Below are positions 26,388 to 34,016 of a stretch of 53,222 bases of DNA, in pieces. The notes under the pieces are model-generated. The model saw only the letters and a list, made by a program, of their open reading frames with translations, searched no databases and was not told the origin of the DNA. The position numbers were made by a program, and so were the translations under genes. Source of the stretch: Armatimonadota bacterium (GTDB lineage Bacteria > Armatimonadota > SYMT01 > JACQGL01); contig JACQGL010000069.1 in NCBI GenBank assembly GCA_016199525.1, positions 1-53,222 of the forward strand, written 5' to 3'. The first letter of the stretch is position 1. The number at the start of each line of letters is the position of its first letter.

Positions 26388-27227
26388 TCAGCGCCTGGCT
26401 ACCGTCTCGTCAGGACGCCGGGTAACTTCCTCGCCGCTGGCGACGGGCTTCTGGAGCGCGACGATGGACACGCCTTCCGTCGGATGCTGCAGCACGCTGA
26501 CCCGGCTCCGGAAGACGCTCTCCAGCAGTTCGGGTCGGAGCACCTCTGCGGACGGGCCATCCGCGACGAGGTGGCGATCGTGGAGCAGCAGCAGGCGGTC
26601 GAACCAGAGGGCGGCCAGGTTCAGATCGTGGATGGCGGCGAGCACCGTCAGGCCCTCCTCCCGGTTGAGGTGCCGGACCAGGGCCAGCAGCGCCATCTGG
26701 TGGTGAACGTCCAGGTGGGCGGTGGCCTCATCCAGCAGGAGGAGGGCAGGTTGCTGGGCTAGGGCGAGGGCTAGTGCGGCACGCTGCCGCTCGCCACCGG
26801 AGATCTCTCCCACCAGGCGCTCTGCCAGGTCCTCCACCTGCGCCTGCTGCATCGCCCGCGCCACCGCCTCTTTGTCCTCCGCCCTCTCCCCACCCAGCGG
26901 GGAGAGGTACGGCGTGCGACCCAGCGAGACCCACTCCCGCACTGTAAACGCGAAGGGAACAGAGAGCATCTGCGGCACCATCGCGATGCGCCGCGCCCGG
27001 ACCCGCGGCGGGATGGCCGCCAGATCAACGCTATCGATCCGGACACGCCCGGCACGGGGCCGCAGCACCCCGGTCACCAGGTTAAGCAGCGTACTCTTGC
27101 CCGAACCATTGGGGCCCAGCAAGGCGACCATCCCACCCGCCGGCACGTGCAGATCCAGCCCCTCCAGAACGGGCTTCGCACCGTAGGAGAAGCGAACGGT
27201 TTCCAGGGTCAGGCTCGCGCCACGCAT
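26388..27227 (-). CDS. btuD: Corrinoid/siderophore-class ABC transporter ATPase BtuD
   Basis: The 279-residue ATPase energises import through BtuC. It has Walker A GPNGSGKST (38-46), the Q-loop in MVPQMLSVPFAFTVREWVSLGRTPY, signature ISGGERQRAALALALAQ, Walker B LLLLDEATAHLD and the H-loop AIHDLN, all typical of the FecE/BtuD subfamily. The ATG at 27227 lies 2 bases past the permease stop. Corrinoid rather than iron-siderophore import is inferred from the upstream cobalamin riboswitch and the downstream cobB-cobQ. C-terminal residues after about 255 are a short unconserved tail. Confidence 0.9.
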   Translation of the reverse strand: MRGASLTLETVRFSYGAKPVLEGLDLHVPAGGMVALLGPNGSGKSTLLNLVTGVLRPRAGRVRIDSVDLAAIPPRVRARRIAMVPQMLSVPFAFTVREWVSLGRTPYLSPLGGERAEDKEAVARAMQQAQVEDLAERLVGEISGGERQRAALALALAQQPALLLLDEATAHLDVHHQMALLALVRHLNREEGLTVLAAIHDLNLAALWFDRLLLLHDRHLVADGPSAEVLRPELLESVFRSRVSVLQHPTEGVSIVALQKPVASGEEVTRRPDETVARR

Positions 27228-27229
27228 GT

Positions 27230-28315
27230 TCACCGGTACTCCCGTCGGCTGTGGCGCAACAGCCACAGGAAGAAGGGGCCGCCCAGGAAGGCGGTCACGA
27301 TCCCCACGGGCAGCTCCGTCGGTGGCAGCAACGCCCGGGCCAGGAGATCCGCCAGCACTAAGAAGCTGGCGCCCGCCAGCGCCGTGGCAGGCAGGAGCAG
27401 CCGATGGTCGGGTCCGCACAGCAGGCGCGTGACGTGCGGGACGATGAGCCCCACGAAGCCAATCAGGCCGCTTATCGATACCGCGGCGGCAGTAAGCAGC
27501 GAGCCCGCCACCAGAATGAGCCGCTTATCTCGTTCCACCGCGATCCCCAGGCGTGCCGCCCCGTCCTCGCCCAGGCTAAGGGCGTTCAACGAGCGAGCGA
27601 GCCCCAGCGTTGCCAGGATCGTTAGCACCGCCAGGGGCCCTACTACCGCCAGCTCCGACCAGCCGGTGACCGCGATCCCCCCCAGCAGCCACCCGTAGAC
27701 GCGCGGCATCTGGAGCTGCAGACGATCGTTCAGGACCAGCAGCAGCGAGACCGTGTAGCCGAGCAGGCTACTCACCGCGAAGCCCGCGAGCAATACAGTC
27801 ACCGCCGGCAGGCGCCCCCCGACACCCGCCAATCCCACCACCAGCGCCATCGCGGCCAGCGCCCCTACAAACGCCGCCAAGGGGACGATACCAAATCCCA
27901 GCACAGTTACCTGGGCGCCCACCATCATTCCCAGGACCGCGCCGAGAGCCGCTCCGCCAGAGGTGCCCACCACGTAGGGGTCCGCCAGTGGATTCCGGAG
28001 CAGTCCTTGGAAGAGCGCGCCCGCAGTGGCCAGCGCCGCTCCCACGAGCGCCGCTCCCGCCACGCGGGGCAGGCGCAGCGTCAGCAGAATCGCCTCCTCC
28101 CGTGGGTCCCACGTCGCCGGGAATCGGGCCAGCCCCAGGCCGTTGAGGATGATCCGAATTGCTGTGGCCGGGAGGATGGAGACCGAACCGTGCGCGCTCG
28201 CCACCGCCAGGGCGAGGATCAACACGAGGAGCAGGAGTGGCAGCACCAGCAGCGCCGGCGGCCGGCGGATGCGCTCCGTGAGGTCTTTTCGGACTGGAAC
28301 TCTGGTGTGGATCAT
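27230..28315 (-). CDS. btuC: Corrinoid/siderophore-class ABC transporter permease BtuC
   Basis: The 361-residue integral membrane protein of the FecCD/BtuC family has about 9-10 TM segments. Family landmarks are LTLRLPRVAGAALVGAALA, LFQGLLRNPLADPYVVGTSGGAALGA, the ATPase-contact region LGEDGAARLGIAVE, and FVGLIVPHVTRLLCGPDHR. It sits between btuF (4-base ATGA overlap) and btuD (2-base gap), which is a classic importer operon. Its specificity for corrinoids follows from context, not from any single residue. Confidence 0.92.
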   Translation of the reverse strand: MIHTRVPVRKDLTERIRRPPALLVLPLLLLVLILALAVASAHGSVSILPATAIRIILNGLGLARFPATWDPREEAILLTLRLPRVAGAALVGAALATAGALFQGLLRNPLADPYVVGTSGGAALGAVLGMMVGAQVTVLGFGIVPLAAFVGALAAMALVVGLAGVGGRLPAVTVLLAGFAVSSLLGYTVSLLLVLNDRLQLQMPRVYGWLLGGIAVTGWSELAVVGPLAVLTILATLGLARSLNALSLGEDGAARLGIAVERDKRLILVAGSLLTAAAVSISGLIGFVGLIVPHVTRLLCGPDHRLLLPATALAGASFLVLADLLARALLPPTELPVGIVTAFLGGPFFLWLLRHSRREYR

Positions 28316-29289
28316 CCGCTACCGTGCGAGCCGCGCGGAAATCGCTCCGGGTGCAGGCAGCGCGCGATCTCCTCCAGCCCCTCGATCAGACGGGGGCCCG
28401 GATGGACGATGCGCTCACCATTGACGGCAAAGACCTTCCCCGCGCGAACGGCGGTAATCCCCGCCCAGCCGGGCCGGGCGCGCAGCATCGTCGGCCGCTG
28501 GGGGTAGGAAGGCATCTGCACATCGCCGAGCAGAATTACCTCGGGATCCCGGGCCACGACCTGCTCCCCGCTGACCTGCGTCGCCGGGCTGCTCAAATCC
28601 GCAAAGATGTTCTCCCCTCCCGCGAGCCTGAGCAGGTCGCCGTACAGGCCGCCGCCCCCCGCCACATACGGCCGCGACGCGTCGGACGCATCTATTTCAT
28701 AGAGAACTCGCTTCCGCCGCGCGCGTTGCAGCCGTTCCTGAACCGCGCGGGCGCGGGCCCGCATGGCCTCGACCAATCGGCGCGCGGCGGCTTCTGACTC
28801 GGTAACGCGCCCCAGGAGAAGAATCCCTTCCAGGGCCTGCTCATAGGTCTTTGGAAACAGCTCCAGCACGGTAACCTGCACCGCTTCCATCTGTCGAATA
28901 AACTCGTCGTTCGGCGTGAGTACCACCAGCAGGTCTGGCTTCAGCGCGGCGATCTGTTCCGCGGGCGGCCGGGGCCAGCAATTCAGGATCGCCTTCGCGC
29001 GCGCCCCGGGAGGGTAGTCCGAATAAGTATCCGCCGCGATCAGCCGATCGCCCACCCCCAGCGCGTAGAGTGTCTCCGTATGCGCGGGGGAAAGCGAGAT
29101 GATCCGGCGGGCGGGCGCCGGGAGGGTGACCCGGCGCCTGCTGTCGTCCGTCACCGTCAGCGGGAAACCGGCGAGTGGAGAGGCCGCCCGCGGTGCCGCG
29201 GCCACTCGTTGCGGGCCGGCGGGCGCGCAGCCGCTCGCAAGCACGGCCAGAAGAGCGAGAAGTAGTTGAACGAATAGCCGTCTGTTCAT
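28312..29289 (-). CDS. btuF: Lipoprotein corrinoid-binding protein BtuF
   Basis: The 325-residue substrate-binding protein has a lipoprotein signal (LLALLAVLASGC, Cys21 being lipidated) and a two-lobed helical-backbone fold: ARRIISLSPAHTETLYALGVGDRLIAADTYSDYP, then AEQIAALKPDLLVVL, then DPEVILLGD and FAVNGERIVHPGPRLIEGLEEI. It should be anchored at the membrane in the periplasm and deliver ligand to BtuCD. It overlaps btuC by 4 bases. Together with the signal-less BtuF-like protein at 25.2-26.2 kb, the locus encodes two binding proteins for different compartments. Confidence 0.92.
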   Translation of the reverse strand: MNRRLFVQLLLALLAVLASGCAPAGPQRVAAAPRAASPLAGFPLTVTDDSRRRVTLPAPARRIISLSPAHTETLYALGVGDRLIAADTYSDYPPGARAKAILNCWPRPPAEQIAALKPDLLVVLTPNDEFIRQMEAVQVTVLELFPKTYEQALEGILLLGRVTESEAAARRLVEAMRARARAVQERLQRARRKRVLYEIDASDASRPYVAGGGGLYGDLLRLAGGENIFADLSSPATQVSGEQVVARDPEVILLGDVQMPSYPQRPTMLRARPGWAGITAVRAGKVFAVNGERIVHPGPRLIEGLEEIARCLHPERFPRGSHGSG

Positions 29290-29420
29290 CCGTCAGCCTC
29301 AACCGGTAGAAGTCTTATCAGGGCGAGGGGCATCCCAACCAGCCATCTCACCCATCCTGATCTCTACCCTGTTGGTGTCTTGGCGTGAGATCCCTGACCA
29401 TTAGGGCGGAGGCTGGCAGC

Positions 29421-30119
29421 CTACCGGCCCGTAAAGAACTCATCGTCCGTGCGATCCAAGTGGTGCAGATGTGCTCTCACCAGCGGCGGATCGGTGCTAA
29501 GCACGCGCGGCGGTAGCGATTTCACGTGCCCATCCGCAAAGATCACGTTCGTCTGGCCGTTATGCCGGAACTGGGAGGTGGGGCTGTTCCACTGCAGGGT
29601 TACGGAGGGCGGGAAGAGTCCGAAGGCCTCGTGCACTGCGGGCGGCGAGATCCAGAATTTATAGAGGGCGGCATCCCCAAAGACGATGCAATTCGCCGCC
29701 CGGGTGATCTGCGCCTCACTCACGCCGGGTGTGCCCCAGTTCTGGGTGAGGTAGCCATAGTTGTAGCCATATCCGGCAGTGGCGCCATCGTACTCAAACC
29801 CCCCTGTGAAGCTGGGGCACTTCTGCACCTCACCGTTCTTCAGGTAGGGGTAAAGCAGCCCCTGGCTGCGATCCACCGTGCTGCCATTCACGCGGCCGAA
29901 CCAGTACTGTGGGTTTTGCCAGTCGTGCTGGAAATAGTGGCCGTCGTAGTCCTGGACGTATAGCTGCGTGGCCATGCCCAATTGCCGCAGGTTGGAGGCG
30001 CAGCTGGTCCTGCGTGCGGATTCACGGGCCGTGGCGAACACGGGGAAGACGATCGCCGCGAGGATAGCGATGACCGCTATTACTACAAGCACTTCGATGA
30101 GCGTAAAAGCGCGTCTCAT
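29421..30119 (-). CDS. Type II/IV prepilin-like protein with H-x9-DG motif, first gene after the cobalamin riboswitch
   Basis: The 232-residue protein has a class III signal, [28 protein letters not shown]. Ala replaces the usual Gly before the cleavage site, and the +5 Glu is present. A globular part follows, starting with the [20 protein letters not shown] helix, and it ends with [16 protein letters not shown], an exact H-x9-DG motif. Such proteins (DUF1559-like) are abundant in Planctomycetes and Armatimonadota and are processed by a prepilin peptidase. The ribosome site is GAGAGG. It is the first gene downstream of the cobalamin riboswitch and lies 131 bases before btuF with no clear terminator between, so B12-controlled expression is likely. 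Its role in corrinoid capture is inference only. Confidence 0.85.
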   Translation of the reverse strand: MRRAFTLIEVLVVIAVIAILAAIVFPVFATARESARRTSCASNLRQLGMATQLYVQDYDGHYFQHDWQNPQYWFGRVNGSTVDRSQGLLYPYLKNGEVQKCPSFTGGFEYDGATAGYGYNYGYLTQNWGTPGVSEAQITRAANCIVFGDAALYKFWISPPAVHEAFGLFPPSVTLQWNSPTSQFRHNGQTNVIFADGHVKSLPPRVLSTDPPLVRAHLHHLDRTDDEFFTGR

Positions 30120-30221
30120 GAGATGGCCTCTCTGGTCGTGTACAGGATCGCCGGCGTGCGGTCGATGCGTGGACGCTCCGAGGCATCTGGCCGCTCGCTC
30201 CGGCGATAGCCCGTACGCACA

Positions 30222-30254
30222 CCGGCCCCTCCACCCGGTGGGTGGAGGGGCCGG
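30222..30254 (-). terminator. Very strong 15-bp hairpin between riboswitch and pilin-like gene
   Basis: CCGGCCCCTCCACCC (30222-30236) pairs perfectly with GGGTGGAGGGGCCGG (30240-30254) around a 3-base loop. It lies about 100 bases 3' of the riboswitch and about 100 bases before the pilin-like ATG. No T-run follows on the minus strand (TGTGCGTACG). It is a good candidate for the expression platform, acting as a U-less terminator or pausing hairpin. Confidence 0.6.
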
Positions 30255-30356
30255 CAGGCCATCCCGTTAGGACGCAGGGCTACCCGAGTAATGGGCACTC
30301 CCCGCGCCAGCGTACCCGTCCGGCCCCTTTAGTCCCGAAGGGGGATCGGCCGAGCC

Positions 30357-30530
30357 CCGCGTGCAGGTCTCCTGACTCCCGGATCCTCATCTTCCGCACC
30401 TTCCCATCCCCAAAATGCGCGGGACAGTGGCTCGTTGCGGTCAACTCCCCGGTTACAGTGGCGGCACCGTGCCGGTCTTTCACCGGCTTCCCTATTCTTC
30501 CCGATGGCTATCGGGACACACGTGGGGCCA
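30357..30530 (-). ncRNA. Cobalamin (adenosylcobalamin-class) riboswitch
   Basis: Read on the minus strand, the region shows in the right order the conserved blocks of the cobalamin riboswitch: AATAGGGAAGCCGGTG with the pairing GACCGGC (30496-30472), CCGCCACTGTAA (30464-30453), GCCACTG (30431-30425), GGGAAGG, GATGAGGATCCGGGAG, and the terminal CAGGAGACCTGC of the B12-box region (30374-30363). All key blocks are intact, so it should bind a corrinoid. It controls the minus-strand genes starting with the pilin-like protein at 30119 and, by read-through, btuFCD. Confidence 0.93.
30499..30516. repeat. 18-base TCCCGA...TCGGGA palindrome, copy 1
   Basis: TCCCGATGGCTATCGGGA pairs with one G-T wobble. 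It sits at the 5' end of the riboswitch and may form an extra helix before it. Related copies occur at 38401-38418 and 48052-48069. Confidence 0.55.
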
Positions 30531-30562
30531 CGCCAACGATACAGTTGTCAAGCTTCAGAGAG

Positions 30563-30568
30563 AGTATA
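30563..30568 (-). promoter_or_regulatory. Candidate -10 element of the riboswitch transcript
   Basis: TATACT on the minus strand would start transcription near 30556, about 25 bases before the riboswitch. No -35 is recognisable because the spacer is occupied by a 20-base GC palindrome. Confidence 0.4.
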
Positions 30569-30570
30569 GC

Positions 30571-30590
30571 GCGGCCGGGCGCCCGGCCGC
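30571..30590. repeat. Perfect 20-base GC palindrome upstream of the riboswitch promoter
   Basis: GCGGCCGGGCGCCCGGCCGC is self-complementary over 20 bases and lies 2 bases from the candidate -10. It could be an operator, or a terminator for plus-strand transcripts (GTTTTT follows shortly on plus). Confidence 0.5.
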
Positions 30591-30634
30591 CAGATGTTTT
30601 TGCGTGGGTGCGACTACCAGGCGCTAGATTGGCA

Positions 30635-30660
30635 AGTTGACACGTCCCAATGGTTCAACT
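30635..30660. repeat. 26-base palindromic repeat, copy 2
   Basis: AGTTGA...TCAACT ends flank a CACGTCCCAATGG core. It is related to the elements at 10592-10616 and 36568-36595. It lies between the riboswitch promoter and the end of the fucosidase gene. Confidence 0.35.
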
Positions 30661-30722
30661 CCGGAACCAGCCCTGGGGCCTGACCCTCTGGCCCTTAGCC
30701 CGCACGTCTGAGCGCCCCGTAC

Positions 30723-32003
30723 CTACCCCTTCAGGAACAGCTCGATTACCGGCACGGCCACGTCTGGCTTCTGGATTGGCAGTGTAAGGGTCAGAGTATT
30801 TTGTCCGGGAGCGGTGGAACCGTGATGCTCCGACGCGACCTGCATCTTGACCTCGGCACCATCGTTCAGCGTTTGGGCGTACTCTACGCGCCCCGCCAGG
30901 CCGTCCAGATGCAGGTGGCGCATAGGCCAGGTGAAGACGTGCAGGTAGAGCCGATTGTCGTTCTGCGTATAGTGGCAGTCCGGTGGCGGGGTGAAGTCGC
31001 TCGCCGTGCAGCCGTAAATGGAGCGGTTATGCAGCCGCATCCACTCCCCGATGCCTCGCAGGGCCGCCTGGGCACGCGGATCAAACTCTCCTCGCGCCGT
31101 GGGGCCCACGTTCAGCAGCATGTTCCCGCCTTTGGACACGGAATCGATGAGCATGCGGATCAGCATATCCACCGGCTTCCAATCCAGATTGTCCCGGTCG
31201 TAGCCCCAGCTGCCGTTGAGCGTCTGGCAGGCCTCCCAGACCACCGGCTTGCCGTCCACCGTCACCCAGCTGCGCGGCTGGTATTGCTCTGGCGTCTTAA
31301 TATCTCCGCCGATCTCCAGTCGGTCGTTCAGGATAACGTTAGGCCAGTGCTCGCGCACCATGGCTATCAGCCGTTCGGAGTCCCAGTCCGCCTTGCCCTT
31401 GCCTTTCGACCACTCCCAGTCCATCTGGGAGTAAGAATAGTCGAACCACATAATATCGAGCCTGCCGTAGCGGGAGAGCAGTTCGCGGGTCTGGCCGTGC
31501 AGGTACTCGCGGTACTTACGGATATCGCGGTGCTTCTCCCGCTCGCGGAATTCCAGGTTATCCCGCATCGAGTGGTAGCCGTCCACCGGGAAACCGGGAT
31601 GGTGCCAGTCAAGGAGTGAATGGTAGAAGCCAGCTCTGAGCCCCTCAACGCGGAATGCCTCTACCATAGGCGCGATGAGGTCCCGTCGGGCGGGGGTATT
31701 GGTCGACTTGTAGTCCGTAAGGTCTGAATCCCAGAGGCAGAATCCGTCGTGGTGCTTGGTGGTGACCACGAAGTAGCGCATCCCCGCCTGTTTCGCCAGG
31801 CGCGCCCACTCCCGCGGGTCGTACAGGTCAGGATCGAAGTGATCGAAATACTCCTGATACTTCTCATCCGGAATCCGCTCATTGCTCTTTGCCCACTCGT
31901 TACGCCCGGCTACAGCGTAGATTCCCCAGTGGATAAAGAGGCCGAAGCGGTCGTGCACGAACCAACTGGTGTCGCCGACGGTGGGCTCGGGTTGCGGTGG
32001 CAT
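30723..32003 (-). CDS. Alpha-L-fucosidase, glycoside hydrolase family 29
   Basis: GH29 enzymes release alpha-linked L-fucose with retention. The 426-residue protein carries the family features: FGLFIHWGIYAVAGRNEW near the N terminus, the sugar-binding TTKHHDGFCLWDS (H84-H85), the catalytic nucleophile Asp188 in DIMWFDYS, and SKGGNMLLNVGPTARGE. A C-terminal beta domain follows from about 340. No signal peptide is evident, so it may be intracellular. A strong ribosome site (AGGAGGTAATC) fixes the ATG at 32003. It is a single gene with no polysaccharide-utilisation neighbours; the orphan sugar ABC ATPase is 18 kb away. Confidence 0.93.
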   Translation of the reverse strand: MPPQPEPTVGDTSWFVHDRFGLFIHWGIYAVAGRNEWAKSNERIPDEKYQEYFDHFDPDLYDPREWARLAKQAGMRYFVVTTKHHDGFCLWDSDLTDYKSTNTPARRDLIAPMVEAFRVEGLRAGFYHSLLDWHHPGFPVDGYHSMRDNLEFREREKHRDIRKYREYLHGQTRELLSRYGRLDIMWFDYSYSQMDWEWSKGKGKADWDSERLIAMVREHWPNVILNDRLEIGGDIKTPEQYQPRSWVTVDGKPVVWEACQTLNGSWGYDRDNLDWKPVDMLIRMLIDSVSKGGNMLLNVGPTARGEFDPRAQAALRGIGEWMRLHNRSIYGCTASDFTPPPDCHYTQNDNRLYLHVFTWPMRHLHLDGLAGRVEYAQTLNDGAEVKMQVASEHHGSTAPGQNTLTLTLPIQKPDVAVPVIELFLKG

Positions 32004-32231
32004 GATTACCTCCTGCGCGCGTGAACGGATGATGGTGGGCACACACACCCTCTTCCACTTCGCGCACAGCGAGGCGGTTCCCTGCCAGGCGTCTACTAAT
32101 CAGGGTACGTTTCTTGATCAGGACAAGCAGGTGAGGAGCGTGCGTCGCAACTCTTTCTCCAAGGGGCGAGAGGAGCCTCTGACTGCGGCAAGCGGCACTG
32201 GTATGCGGTGTCCTCCCCTGTCTCAAAGTGC

Positions 32232-32386
32232 GCATCAGTGTTTGGCGCGCTCCGCGACCCGCCCCGGAGGGGCAAGGGAGATTAGCCTGCGGCAAGCAGC
32301 ACCCCGCGCAGAAACTGGAGCCCGCCCTGGAGGGGCAGCGGGAGGGGCCCTCAGCCAGCCCTGGCGCAAAAACGTGACGCACACCC
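32232..32386. repeat. REP-like palindrome cluster upstream of the fucosidase
   Basis: Within the 465-base gap 32004-32468 are GC-rich inverted repeats (CGCCCCGGAGGGGC, GCCCTGGAGGGGC), the phrase GAGATTAGCCTGCGGCAAGC (32279-32298) and the string GCAAAAACGTGACGCACACC (32366-32385). The second phrase reappears, slightly changed and inverted, near 47896-47918. The last recurs at 40-59. The rest of the gap shows nothing I recognise beyond the fucosidase ribosome site. Confidence 0.6.
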
Positions 32387-32468
32387 TCCAAACGTGGCGT
32401 GCGGAGCGCGGAATCCTCCGCTCCCTGCGCCGCGTCGCGCGTAAGGGCTCGGTGTTCCCGTTCCGCGC

Positions 32469-33110
32469 TCAAGCGAGGCGTTCGCGCACCAGGTAGGCGA
32501 GCAGGGACGCGGGCACGTCTGCCCGTTCCGCCACACGCTCCAGCACGCGCGAGTAGAAACGCAGGTCGCTCTCCGTGGGGTCGCCCGTGGCAGGCATGAG
32601 CTGCCGGCAAGCCTCCGCCAGCGTCTCCACACAGCTCGCCACATAGGTCGCCTGGACCGCGGGGAGGGTGCGGTGGGCCATGCTGGCGTAGCGCCGCGCC
32701 AGCTGCTCCCCGATCCGATCCCAGCTCGTGCTCGCTGTCTCGGTGCGTTCCTGCCGCGCCTGTGCTTCACGGCGCAGGGTGGCAGCGGCGCGCTCCATCT
32801 CCTTAACCGTCTCCCAGTCCTTGATCTCGGTCCCTTCGATCACCCGCAGCTCGACGGGAGCACCCACCAGGCTTCCGAGCGTCTTCTCGATGATGCCCCG
32901 ATGGTAGCTCTCCAGCAGCAGCCCGCGCTGGTACGCCTCTGGGGGACGATAGCCGATCACGAAATACCCACCTTCGAGGGCAATGGGCTGCGCGGCCTCC
33001 AGAGCCCGCCACAGTGAAGGCATATTTAGGATCGCCTTCACGTGCTCGGTGAGCTGGTGCCAGAGCTGGCCGAGGCGCTCTCCGGTGACAGGGGCGGATG
33101 GTTCAGACAT
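32469..33110 (-). CDS. Uncharacterised protein with a DnaA-N-like N-terminal domain
   Basis: The 213-residue soluble protein is not a family I can name. Residues about 14-93 (LWHQLTEHVKAILNMPSLWRAL, then LEGGYFVIGYRPPEAYQRGLL, then IIEKTLGSLVGAPVELRVIEG) follow the pattern of the DnaA N-terminal or gamma/tau-interaction fold: helix, beta strands, then helices ending in IxxxLxxLxGxxVxLxV. The C-terminal half is helical, rich in Arg/Glu, and has no catalytic motif. No AAA+ domain is present, so it is not DnaA. The ribosome site GGAGGG precedes the ATG. It could be a regulator or adaptor of replication proteins; confidence in any function is low. Confidence 0.6.
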   Translation of the reverse strand: MSEPSAPVTGERLGQLWHQLTEHVKAILNMPSLWRALEAAQPIALEGGYFVIGYRPPEAYQRGLLLESYHRGIIEKTLGSLVGAPVELRVIEGTEIKDWETVKEMERAAATLRREAQARQERTETASTSWDRIGEQLARRYASMAHRTLPAVQATYVASCVETLAEACRQLMPATGDPTESDLRFYSRVLERVAERADVPASLLAYLVRERLA

Positions 33111-33302
33111 TGGACCCTCCTCGTGCGCGAGCGGGTGGCAGCCGCGGCTAAATGCGCATCAAGAGGGAGGCATGGGATGGGACCGCCATGCCTTGGAGGA
33201 AACATCTCCACGAACGCTCGCGCCGCTCTGCCGATTCTCGTCCCACATCCCGGATTACTGTTCTTCACACCCCTCCACGTTCACCTGGCGCGACTTCCAG
33301 TG

Positions 33303-33923
33303 CTACATCCCCACCTGGATCCGTCCACCCAGAAACGGGTTGCCGTTGTGGAGTTCGCCCTTCAAGGTGAGGCCGCGGATCGGCGTCCACCATAGCCCGG
33401 CGTTGAACCGCTGGCTATCCCACTCCCCGATCAGGGAGAGGCGCGCGGGGAGGCTCGCGCGCACCCCCAGGAATGGGCCTCCCAGACGTCCCGTGCCGAT
33501 GCCCAGGGTTGTCTGGATCTCACGGAGCGGCGCGGGGACGAAATCATCACGGGTGAAGTTCTTGGTAATTACCAGGAAGGCGCGCCGGCCGGGGGGGCCG
33601 TCGTTGGTGATATCCCAAATGCCCACGGCCAGCGAAGGGGTCCCGTAGCCCTGGGGAAGCAGTTGGAACGTGCCGCCCGCCTCTACGTTATGACTCCGAT
33701 CGAGATTGCGGTTGTAGCGAATAAGGGCTTCCACCAGGGGACCGGTGGGGAAGGTAACCGTGGCAATCCCCTCGTCGGCGCCGCGCGTCCGCTGCAGATA
33801 TTCGGCGGAGTAACCCCCCAGGTCCGCCGTGGGAATGAGGATGAGCTTATCCGCCCGGGCCCGGGCCGCCATTAGCGCCAGCGAGGTCAGGGCGAACGCC
33901 CAGAGAAGAACGGATCGCACCAC
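33303..33923 (-). CDS. Exported protein of unknown function, possible outer-membrane beta-barrel
   Basis: About 206 residues. The start is taken as GTG at 33923 because GGAAAGG lies 7 bases upstream and a signal peptide follows (VRSVLLWAFALTSLALMAARARA); a TTG at 33974 is an alternative. The mature part alternates aromatic and small residues in short beta-like segments (TPSLAVGIWDITND, RAFLVITKNF, ARLSLIGEWDSQRFNAGLWWTPI, LTLKGELHNGNPFLGGRIQVGM). It ends in a terminal beta strand, as in small outer-membrane barrels of the YjbH-like kind. No enzyme motif is seen. Its neighbours give no clue. Confidence 0.55.
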   Translation of the reverse strand: MVRSVLLWAFALTSLALMAARARADKLILIPTADLGGYSAEYLQRTRGADEGIATVTFPTGPLVEALIRYNRNLDRSHNVEAGGTFQLLPQGYGTPSLAVGIWDITNDGPPGRRAFLVITKNFTRDDFVPAPLREIQTTLGIGTGRLGGPFLGVRASLPARLSLIGEWDSQRFNAGLWWTPIRGLTLKGELHNGNPFLGGRIQVGM

Positions 33924-34016
33924 TCCGCCCACCTTTCCGTTGTGCAAACCACCGATGACCAGCAGTGAGTTCAAGGGTAGGAACCGCTTCGCGCTCCCGT
34001 CCGGCCGCTGGCACGC

